Shown here: piece by piece, positions 26,905-34,009 of the stretch
Layout: each line of letters starts with the position of its first letter
Position numbering within the stretch: position 1 is the first letter of the stretch
NCBI RefSeq assembly: GCF_002995745.1
Contig: NZ_PVXQ01000010.1
Span: 1-64,000, forward strand
DNA from: Clostridium vincentii
GTDB lineage: Bacteria; Bacillota; Clostridia; Clostridiales; Clostridiaceae
DNA: 64,000 bases
Direction of reading: 5' to 3'
Made by a program: the position numbers and the translations under genes
The notes under the pieces: generated by a model
Seen by the model: only the letters and a program-made list of their open reading frames with translations
Database searches by the model: none
What the model was told of the DNA's origin: nothing

Positions 26905-28242
26905 TTATCTTGCCCAATCATGAATTACCTCTCTAATCATATTTAAAGCTGCACTTTTACCTTCTCCAACTGGAGAGCTGCTCTTAATTCTTCTTATTTT
27001 ACCAAATGGTCCCTTTAAAGATAATTTATTATCTCCCATGAGAACCCATAGAACTTCCCTAGAGACTACCCTGCATGTTAATTCATCTTCTCCTACTCCG
27101 TCAGTAAAATAAATTAATATATTATCTCTTAAATTTTTTTCTTTAAGAAATTCAAAAACTGGTGAAAAAGCTGTAGATCCATTATTAGTTACTCTTTTTT
27201 TAATATCCTTTGGTGATCTAAGAGGATAAATTCTTTTTATTTCACTATCACATTCTATGACTGTAATCTTGCCATTATTATTTTTAGTTATAGCTAATAA
27301 TTCTATCATTATCTTTTTTATATCATCATCAGTCATACTTGCACTAATATCTATAGCTACTATTATTTCAGGTATAGCATTAGGTAGCTTTCCTCTTAGA
27401 TCCACCCTCTCAGGTTGACGTCTATCTCTTCTTGTTATAGTCTTTTTATGACCCGTCCTAATAGATGGAATCATCCTTTTCAAAAGTTCCTGCCAGGATA
27501 ATTCCTCACGTCCCTTTAAAGACATAACTATCTTAAGTAAATCCTCTGGAGCATTTGTATCATCACTACCTAAAGCTATCTTCTTAAGATTTCCCTCTAT
27601 AGTCTTTTCCTCAATATCAATTTCTTCCCAAAGCTTATGAGCTTTATTATTATCAATCTTCTTTACAATATCTGTACTATCATCATCTTGTCCTATCTTT
27701 CTATTAGGTCTTGAATTAAAGGCTTTTTGAATGAGCCTAGCATATTCTTCTATAGTCCTATTTGCTTTTAATTCAATATTTAATTCCCGACTAAGTCCAT
27801 CTATTCCTTTAGCTTCTGTGGGCATATTCTTTATAAATTGATTAACAGATATATCTATAGCTAAAGAAATTGCTTCATTATTATAGCTATTTTTTAATTG
27901 ATTCACTCTTTTATAATGAGAATACATCATATGGTAGATTTCATGCTTAAAAAGCGCTACCATTTCCTTTTTAGTATTTTGTAAAAACAATATGGGATTG
28001 AAATACATTAAGAATCCATTTGCTTTAGGAATTGTTGAAAGAGGCCAAGAGATATCAAGTCGGATATCTCTTTCTATCTTAAGCATAAAACTTCCAAAAA
28101 AGCTGTCCTCTCCATCCTCCATATTTATAATTACATCACTAACTAGTTTAAAAAAGTCCCTTTTAAACTCACCTGTTATCTCTTCTTGAAATTCTATATC
28201 AAACGCTATTTTAAATAAATATTCTCTTTTATCATTAAACAT
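26905..28242 (-). CDS. DUF2201 metallopeptidase-like / VWA-like protein
   Basis: A 445-residue two-part protein. The N-terminal half (DUF2201_N) has a zincin motif, His100-Glu101-x-x-His104 (KHEIYHMMYSH). The C-terminal part is a von Willebrand A-like domain with the metal site Asp298-x-Ser300-x-Ser302 (AIDISASMTDDD) and a later acidic FTDGVGEDEL. Such proteins are partners of MoxR ATPases: the ATPase is thought to act on the VWA protein or on targets it binds. The gene starts 20 bases after the MoxR gene. Whether the peptidase site is active cannot be told. Confidence 0.85.
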   Translation of the reverse strand: MFNDKREYLFKIAFDIEFQEEITGEFKRDFFKLVSDVIINMEDGEDSFFGSFMLKIERDIRLDISWPLSTIPKANGFLMYFNPILFLQNTKKEMVALFKHEIYHMMYSHYKRVNQLKNSYNNEAISLAIDISVNQFIKNMPTEAKGIDGLSRELNIELKANRTIEEYARLIQKAFNSRPNRKIGQDDDSTDIVKKIDNNKAHKLWEEIDIEEKTIEGNLKKIALGSDDTNAPEDLLKIVMSLKGREELSWQELLKRMIPSIRTGHKKTITRRDRRQPERVDLRGKLPNAIPEIIVAIDISASMTDDDIKKIMIELLAITKNNNGKITVIECDSEIKRIYPLRSPKDIKKRVTNNGSTAFSPVFEFLKEKNLRDNILIYFTDGVGEDELTCRVVSREVLWVLMGDNKLSLKGPFGKIRRIKSSSPVGEGKSAALNMIREVIHDWAR

Positions 28243-28261
28243 ATTTTTTCACCAAAACCTC

Positions 28262-29338
28262 TTAAGCATATATTTCAAAAAAACTTTCCAAGAATTCATC
28301 ACACTCTAAAAGTTCTTCATATACTTTTTTAGAATAATCTTTTTTAATTTCCTTCATAATTCCAAGTCTTAAATCTCTAGGATACAATTTTAAAATTTCA
28401 GAAAACATTAGAGTATTTCTCTCCATGGAGTTATTTTCAAGATAATTTAACGAATTTTTTGCTAAAATATATAATCTTGAATGAGATTCATTCAAGATTT
28501 CATCTTTAACTTCCCTAGGCAAAATATCATAACTAAATAAGTTATCCACCTTAATCAAAGGTTTTTTTAAATTACATATGTAACTGGTAAAGTCTGTACA
28601 AATGCTTTCCCCTACATTACCACGGACTACATTTAAAAATGTATTTAATGAGTATTTTGAATTTGGCATTTTATATAATTTATAAGCCTTTGAAACTCTC
28701 TCCCAACTTCTTGGAGTTGCCTTTAAACTTTCTCTAGAATTCGGAGTATTTAAATATTCTGGGAATGCAGATAAAAATTCAATTACATCACTGTGAATAT
28801 TTCCCTGATCCATTCCCCACTTAATCCATTCTTTAATATCTGAGGCCATCTCCACCCAAACAAATCTATCTTCTTGGGCAGGATCCATATCAACAACCTC
28901 ATAATCACTATCTTTAAAACTTTCATATTTGTTTGATGGATTCATGGCTGTAATTATCTTAACTTCCTTTGAAAGGTTATAGCCATTTATCTCTCTATTT
29001 AAAATAAGATTCATAAGTTCCTGCTGTACCGCATGGTCACATCTATTTAATTCATCTATAAATAATAAAACAGATTTTTTTTCTTTAATTGCATTACTAA
29101 TCTGAGCTAGCTTATAATGAGTTGCATAAACTGTGTTTCCACCTACTACAGTTGGTAATCCTCCTATTTCCCCCTCCTTAAGAAGGTTTGCATCAATATT
29201 AGCTAGAAAATATTTATTTTTCTTCGCTAATGCATTAGCTAAAGCCGTTTTCCCTATCCCACTCTCTCCAATTATAAGAGGTACTTCGCCGGTCTCTATA
29301 ATCATATTTACAGTATCTAATACTTCTGAAAATTTCAT
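28262..29338 (-). CDS. MoxR-family AAA+ ATPase
   Basis: A 358-residue AAA+ protein. Walker A is GESGIGKTAL (residues 24-33) and Walker B is LLFIDELNRC (91-100, catalytic Glu96), with the MoxR feature of Asp-Glu-Leu-Asn/Arg following; sensor 1 is in ITAMNPS, and an arginine finger is likely in QEDRFVWVEM. It lies between the repeat protein (13 bases upstream) and the DUF2201-VWA gene (20 bases downstream). Role: chaperone-like remodelling with the VWA partner, substrate unknown. GGAGG precedes the ATG. Confidence 0.9.
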   Translation of the reverse strand: MKFSEVLDTVNMIIETGEVPLIIGESGIGKTALANALAKKNKYFLANIDANLLKEGEIGGLPTVVGGNTVYATHYKLAQISNAIKEKKSVLLFIDELNRCDHAVQQELMNLILNREINGYNLSKEVKIITAMNPSNKYESFKDSDYEVVDMDPAQEDRFVWVEMASDIKEWIKWGMDQGNIHSDVIEFLSAFPEYLNTPNSRESLKATPRSWERVSKAYKLYKMPNSKYSLNTFLNVVRGNVGESICTDFTSYICNLKKPLIKVDNLFSYDILPREVKDEILNESHSRLYILAKNSLNYLENNSMERNTLMFSEILKLYPRDLRLGIMKEIKKDYSKKVYEELLECDEFLESFFEIYA

Positions 29339-29350
29339 TTTTTCCTCCTA

Positions 29351-30130
29351 TTACTTTGAAAGCTTATAATCTACTAATAGTTTTTTAACCCTTTTGCTTC
29401 CATAAAGATTAATAAATTCTATTTTATCCATTTCTAGAATCTCAAGTTCTAAAAAATCTCTCAAGTATACTTCTGTGAATTCATCCTTTTCAAGCTTCTT
29501 ATTTAATACCTCTAGAACTAATTCAATTTCCATAGAATCATATAAGTACTTAACAACTTTTATGTTATCTTCAATAAAAATTTTCAGATCATCTATATCA
29601 TAATTAGCTATAAAATGAATTGCTTCTTCATTTTGAATTATTGCGTTTCTTTTTATTTCTAAAGTAGGCTTTTTTATATATTTTATTGCATTCCAGGAAC
29701 CCCGGACAGCTGCTAATTGCACTTCATTTGATGGAGATTCTATATATTTTATAGAATCAAAATCTCTATTAACTGCTAAAAGGCATAATTCTTCTGTAGG
29801 ATTTTCAACATATTGTATTGCCCACCCCTTAATATTAATCGCTTCTCTTTGAACCTCATAGGATGGCTTCTTTATAAGCTTTAATGAATTCCAAAGAAGC
29901 TTAACAGCTAGTAATCCTAATTCCTCATCTAAATTCATGATAAATTCTATTGCTAAAGGATTGCTTTTTATAGCTTCCCTTTTTAATTCAAAGGATGGAT
30001 CTACAACAAATTTAATTGCTATACCATTTTTTTTCACAGCCGCACTTATTAGTTCTTGGTTAGGATCTTTTATCCTCTCAAGAACCATAGGATTTTCTCT
30101 AACTTGTTTTAAAAGTATTTTATCATCCAT
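29351..30130 (-). CDS. Repeat protein (DUF4116-like units), first gene of the MoxR cassette
   Basis: A 259-residue protein with about seven consecutive units of 23-24 residues over residues 10-180. Each unit has the pattern (E)AI.FI..P..E....AV..., for example LKREAIKSNPLAIEFI and VQREAINIKGWAIQYV. The units look like short helical pairs of the DUF4116 type and should form an alpha-solenoid for protein binding. The last 80 residues are not repetitive. It has no signal peptide. Its tight linkage to MoxR and VWA genes suggests an adaptor or substrate-recognition part of that system, which is inference. Confidence 0.75.
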   Translation of the reverse strand: MDDKILLKQVRENPMVLERIKDPNQELISAAVKKNGIAIKFVVDPSFELKREAIKSNPLAIEFIMNLDEELGLLAVKLLWNSLKLIKKPSYEVQREAINIKGWAIQYVENPTEELCLLAVNRDFDSIKYIESPSNEVQLAAVRGSWNAIKYIKKPTLEIKRNAIIQNEEAIHFIANYDIDDLKIFIEDNIKVVKYLYDSMEIELVLEVLNKKLEKDEFTEVYLRDFLELEILEMDKIEFINLYGSKRVKKLLVDYKLSK

Positions 30131-30157
30131 AATCTTTCTCCTAAAATTTTATAATTA

Positions 30158-30192
30158 GTATATCAGATAATAATGTTTATTATCTGATATAC
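30158..30192. promoter_or_regulatory. Perfect 15-bp inverted repeat before the MoxR cassette
   Basis: GTATATCAGATAATA and its exact complement are separated by five bases, 28 bases upstream of the repeat-protein ATG. No T run follows on the minus strand, and the alarmone synthetase already has its own terminator at 30202-30225. An operator or a regulatory RNA hairpin is more likely than a second terminator. Confidence 0.55.
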
Positions 30193-30201
30193 TTTGCAAG
30201 T

Positions 30202-30225
30202 AAAAAAAGTGCCCAAGGCACTTTT
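30202..30225 (-). terminator. Terminator overlapping the alarmone synthetase stop
   Basis: AAAAGTGCC-TTG-GGCACTTTT on the minus strand followed by T; the stem begins within the TAA stop of the gene. Confidence 0.85.
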
Positions 30226-31018
30226 AATTATCCTTAAACTTTTCAATATCTTTGTTTATGGCAAATAATAAATTATTTAGTTCCCAAACTTCGCCATCTT
30301 CAATTAACTTATTTAAGGTTTTTTCGTATCTAGTAGATTCTAGGACTCTATCAATAGTTTTTAAATTTATTATTTTACTCATTATAGTTGAAATAACATC
30401 CGATTTAACCTCAAATAATTTCTGTGCATCCTTAATTTCATCCTTTATTTCAAGCATTTCTTCATCTAATTTAAAAGCTGCATCTGCTGCACTCTTTAAC
30501 TTTACTTTAAGATTATCCGGAATTTTTTGTTTATATTTATAGTTTAAAGAATGCTCAATAGTCGCCCAGAAATTCATTGCAAGAGTTCTTATTTGAAACT
30601 CTGCTAATATTTCTACAGGACCACCTGCCATATTCACTTGATACTTTATTATCATATGATAACTTCTGTACCCACTTTTTTTTACACCTTTAACATAATC
30701 CTTTTCATAAAGAATTTGCATATCTCGCCTTTTCCTTAAAATTTGTACAACTATATCTATATCATCAACAAATTGACACATGATCCTAATTCCAGCTATA
30801 TCTTCAAGCTCATAAGCAACCCTAGCTATTGGTATTTCAAATTTATTAGCCTTTTCTAGAATACTGGCTACTTCCTTTACTCTCCCTGTTACAAATTCAA
30901 CTGGGGAATACTCATTTTTCCTTCTATATTCTGTTCTTATACTCTTCAGTTTAATTTTCAGTTCCTCTACCGCTTGCTCATAGGGCACAAGAAAACTTTT
31001 CCAATTATTACTTGCCAT
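30224..31018 (-). CDS. Small alarmone synthetase, RelQ/YjbM type GTP pyrophosphokinase
   Basis: A 264-residue single-domain (p)ppGpp synthetase without hydrolase or TGS/ACT domains. I start it at ATG 31016-31018, which follows GAGGTGA; the GTG at 31028-31030 is within that site. Synthetase motifs are visible: DIAGIRIMC (near residue 85), GVKKSGYRSYHMI (substrate GTP/GDP binding) and EFQIRTLAMNFWATIEH. A helical C-terminus could support tetramers as in RelQ. It transfers pyrophosphate from ATP to GTP/GDP. It lies upstream of the MoxR cassette, separated by a terminator. Confidence 0.9.
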   Translation of the reverse strand: MASNNWKSFLVPYEQAVEELKIKLKSIRTEYRRKNEYSPVEFVTGRVKEVASILEKANKFEIPIARVAYELEDIAGIRIMCQFVDDIDIVVQILRKRRDMQILYEKDYVKGVKKSGYRSYHMIIKYQVNMAGGPVEILAEFQIRTLAMNFWATIEHSLNYKYKQKIPDNLKVKLKSAADAAFKLDEEMLEIKDEIKDAQKLFEVKSDVISTIMSKIINLKTIDRVLESTRYEKTLNKLIEDGEVWELNNLLFAINKDIEKFKDN

Positions 31019-31134
31019 AAAAAAAATCACCTCATATTCTCCTACTTATTATTATACCAAAAAGTCAGCTTTATTAAATAAGAAATTATGATATAATTAA
31101 ATTATAATTAAATTAATCTTGTAAGGGGTAAAAA

Positions 31135-31812
31135 ATGAGCGAAACAGATTTGAAAATACACATATATGATAAAGAAATAATTTGTCCTATATGTAATTCT
31201 AAATTTAATGTGAAAATTGTCAAGGTAAACTCTCCGAGAATCACATCAAAAGATTCTGATTTTTTTATAAGATATAGAGTAATAAACCCTTATTTTTACG
31301 ATGTATGGGTATGTAATAGTTGCGGTTATTCTGCTATAAAGGCAGATTTTCCAAAAATCAAGTCCCATCAGAAAGATATAATACTTAATGAAATAACGCG
31401 TAAATGGAGACCTCATAATTTTCCAGAAAACCTAACTGTCCCTGACGCAATTAATAGATATAAACTTGCCTTAGTTAATTCTATGGCTATAAATGCTACA
31501 AATAGTTCCATAGCTATGATTTTCTTAAAGCTTGGATGGATGTTTAGACTTAACGAAGATATAGAAAAAGAGAACCTTTTTTTAAATCAATCTCTTCAAT
31601 ACTTCCTTAAATCATTTAGCTTGGAAAATTTTCCAATATACGGTATGCAAAGAGATTCATTCTCTTATTTAATTGGAGATTTATATAGAAGAACTAATAA
31701 ATCAGAAGAAGCTCTTAGATGGTATTCAACTGTAATAACAACTGTAGGGGCTTCTGTGAAAGTTAAAGAATTAGCTAGAACTGGCAAAGATATTATTAAC
31801 AAAAAATATTAG
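31135..31812 (+). CDS. DUF2225 zinc-ribbon protein
   Basis: A 225-residue protein. The N-terminal zinc ribbon has CPIC (near residue 18) and CNSCGYSA (near residue 61). The rest is helical, with tetratricopeptide-like sequence near the C-terminus (YLIGDLYRRTNKSEEALRWY). This matches DUF2225, common in clostridia and bacilli, function unknown. No signal peptide. An AAGGGG site precedes the ATG. It is transcribed in the same direction as the chemotaxis gene 123 bases downstream. Confidence 0.8.
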   Translation: MSETDLKIHIYDKEIICPICNSKFNVKIVKVNSPRITSKDSDFFIRYRVINPYFYDVWVCNSCGYSAIKADFPKIKSHQKDIILNEITRKWRPHNFPENLTVPDAINRYKLALVNSMAINATNSSIAMIFLKLGWMFRLNEDIEKENLFLNQSLQYFLKSFSLENFPIYGMQRDSFSYLIGDLYRRTNKSEEALRWYSTVITTVGASVKVKELARTGKDIINKKY

Positions 31813-31935
31813 AATATTTGTCCTTAGGTATTTTAGTCAAATTGTGAATGTGTTATAATTAGATAAACATAACATATATACGACTAAATACTTGAATTAT
31901 AATTAATTTAAACATATAAATTTGGAGGTAATGAG

Positions 31936-32910
31936 ATGGGTTTATTTACTAAAAAGAGCATTAAAGAAAATATTGAAACCGAAAGCCTACACCCAGTATA
32001 TACAAAAAATATACAAGATACACAGGGTTTAAAACTTTCAGACGGAATTATTGATGAAATTAATTCACTACAAACTAATAGTAACAGTATTACTTTATCT
32101 ATTAATGAAGTTAGTCAATCTGTTAACACATTAAGTAATGCTACAGTTAAGCAAAGCCAAGAGATTGATACTGCCGCTACAATTCTTAAAGATTTTAGTG
32201 AAAGTATGGAAAAACTAGCTTATAATGTAACTAATGTTCAGATACAAATGTTTGATACCGATGACTTATCAAATGATGGATTAGCTAAAATAGAGAAACT
32301 TGATTCATCTTTAAGTGATTTACAAAGTGCCTTCACAATTTCTAGCTCTACTGTAAACGAATTAGTATCAAAGTTGGAGTCTGTTAATAGTATTACAGAT
32401 TCTATAAATCAAATTGCTAGCCTCACTAATTTATTATCCTTAAATGCTGCTATTGAAGCTGCACGAGCTGGAGAAGCTGGCAAAGGATTTTCAGTTGTTG
32501 CTGGAGAAGTTAGAAAACTAGCAGATAATTCAAAACAAGCAGTTCAAAGTATTGCTAAAATATTAGACGAAATTAAAAAAGATATTATAAATGCATCAAA
32601 TGCTATGAACAGTGGTACTACAGCAATAAATATTCAACAAGCTACTTTAGCTGAAACAAAAACTAGCTTTATGAGTATAAAAACAGCTATTGATGTGACT
32701 ACAACAGAGGTAAATGATGCTATTGAAAACCTTGCAATGGCAGCCGCTCAAAAGGATGAAGTTCTTAATGCAGTAGAAACAGCTAATTCAATTTCTCAAG
32801 AACATACTGCTTTAGCAGAAGAAATCGCGGCTACAATGGATGTACAAGCTTCAAGTATTGAAGAATTTAATGATACACTTTCTTCTTTAGCCAAAAACCT
32901 TTTAAAGTAA
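31936..32910 (+). CDS. Soluble methyl-accepting chemotaxis-type signalling protein
   Basis: A 324-residue protein without membrane segments. The highly conserved MCP hairpin tip is present ([26 protein letters not shown], cut here to the core [10 protein letters not shown], near residues 178-187), with heptad coiled-coil arms on both sides. About 70 N-terminal residues contain no known sensor domain. It probably binds CheA/CheW in the cytoplasm and senses an unknown internal signal. The two arms differ in length, with the N-terminal half short for a receptor. A strong terminator follows. Confidence 0.88.
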   Translation: MGLFTKKSIKENIETESLHPVYTKNIQDTQGLKLSDGIIDEINSLQTNSNSITLSINEVSQSVNTLSNATVKQSQEIDTAATILKDFSESMEKLAYNVTNVQIQMFDTDDLSNDGLAKIEKLDSSLSDLQSAFTISSSTVNELVSKLESVNSITDSINQIASLTNLLSLNAAIEAARAGEAGKGFSVVAGEVRKLADNSKQAVQSIAKILDEIKKDIINASNAMNSGTTAINIQQATLAETKTSFMSIKTAIDVTTTEVNDAIENLAMAAAQKDEVLNAVETANSISQEHTALAEEIAATMDVQASSIEEFNDTLSSLAKNLLK

Positions 32911-32929
32911 ATATAAATTTAAAAAAATT

Positions 32930-32970
32930 AAAAGTGAGTTCCAAAAAATAGTTTTGGAACTCACTTTTTT
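32930..32970 (+). terminator. Terminator after the chemotaxis gene
   Basis: A 17-bp perfect stem (AAAAGTGAGTTCCAAAA and complement) with a 5-base loop and T run; it also faces the convergent phosphoesterase gene, which ends three bases later. Confidence 0.9.
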
Positions 32971-32972
32971 AT

Positions 32973-33662
32973 TTATTCTATTATAATAGTAGGATCAAAA
33001 TCCAAAAAGTCAGCAGATGTCATAATATATTCAACCCCATCAACTTTTCCATTTAGCACCCTTTTTAAGGAGGGTCCATGCAAATGTCCATATATTACTT
33101 TTTCTACGCCATATTCCTTAATTATCTTTACAAAATCTGATTCCTCAAATCTATCATTAGTAGGCGGATAATGAAGCATAACTATAAACTTTGAAAATCC
33201 ATTTTTTTTAGCTTCATCTAAAGATAGTCTTAATCTAATAAGCTCTCTTAGATATATTTTCTTATCTTTTTCTGTAAATTTATCGCCTCCAGGACAAGTC
33301 CATCCACGGGTCCCACATATAGCATATTCTTTATAGGAATAATAATTATTTTGAAGAAATTTAGTGTTTTCAAACAAAGCATTAAGCTTTGTTATACTAC
33401 TCCACCAGTAATCATGATTTCCCCTTGATAATATCTTTTTGCCCGGCAGGTCTTCTACCCATTGCAAATCAATACTACTGCTATCAGAGTTCATAGCCCA
33501 AGATATATCTCCTGCTATTAGAACTGTATCTTCCTCATTCACTTTTTTCATCCAATTATTTTTTATCTTTTCAGGATGCCCATTCCATTTTTCTCCAAAA
33601 ATATCCATAGGTTTATCCTCGTTAAATCCCAGATGTAAATCAGAAATTGCATAAAGTGCCAT
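32973..33662 (-). CDS. Calcineurin-like metallophosphoesterase
   Basis: A 229-residue cytoplasmic protein with all metal-ligand motifs: DLHLG (residues 8-12), GDISWA (near 51), RGNHDYWW (near 80), HYPP (near 167) and YGHLHG (near 195). This is a clostridial family of predicted phosphohydrolases whose substrate is unknown. Its ATG shares a base with the stop of the FlhB-like gene (TAATG), so the two are translationally coupled. Confidence 0.85.
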   Translation of the reverse strand: MALYAISDLHLGFNEDKPMDIFGEKWNGHPEKIKNNWMKKVNEEDTVLIAGDISWAMNSDSSSIDLQWVEDLPGKKILSRGNHDYWWSSITKLNALFENTKFLQNNYYSYKEYAICGTRGWTCPGGDKFTEKDKKIYLRELIRLRLSLDEAKKNGFSKFIVMLHYPPTNDRFEESDFVKIIKEYGVEKVIYGHLHGPSLKRVLNGKVDGVEYIMTSADFLDFDPTIIIE

Positions 33663-33931
33663 TAATTCTCCTCTTTCAACTTTTTATCTAAGTCTGTAAT
33701 ATAGGCAATAACATGAGCAACTGCTTCATATAGTTCAGATGGTACAGTTTCACCAACATCTACATTAGATAAAAGATCTGCTAGCTCTTTATTATATACT
33801 ATGGGAACACTATTCTCTTCTGCTTTTTCTATAATTCTATCTGCAATTTGTCCCATACCAGCTGCGGTGACAATAGGTGCAGCAAAACTTTGTTCATATT
33901 GTAGAGCTATAGCTTTTCTTCTTTGCGTCAT
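33662..33931 (-). CDS. FlhB C-terminal-like protein (YlqH type)
   Basis: An 89-residue protein resembling only the cytoplasmic C-terminal domain of the flagellar export switch FlhB. It has KAIALQYE (family AVALxY), AAPIVTAAG and a long C-terminal helix. The FlhB autocleavage motif NPTH is not present, so it cannot be a cleaving switch. Such stand-alone FhlB proteins pair with a FliK-like protein in Firmicutes (YlqH with YlqG), as here. Their role is unclear. Confidence 0.85.
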   Translation of the reverse strand: MTQRRKAIALQYEQSFAAPIVTAAGMGQIADRIIEKAEENSVPIVYNKELADLLSNVDVGETVPSELYEAVAHVIAYITDLDKKLKEEN

Positions 33932-34009
33932 GTTACACCTCCTAATTTACACAGTCTCCTTTAATATTATAACCAATACCCTATTAGGTCAATATTTTTT
34001 TGATTACGC

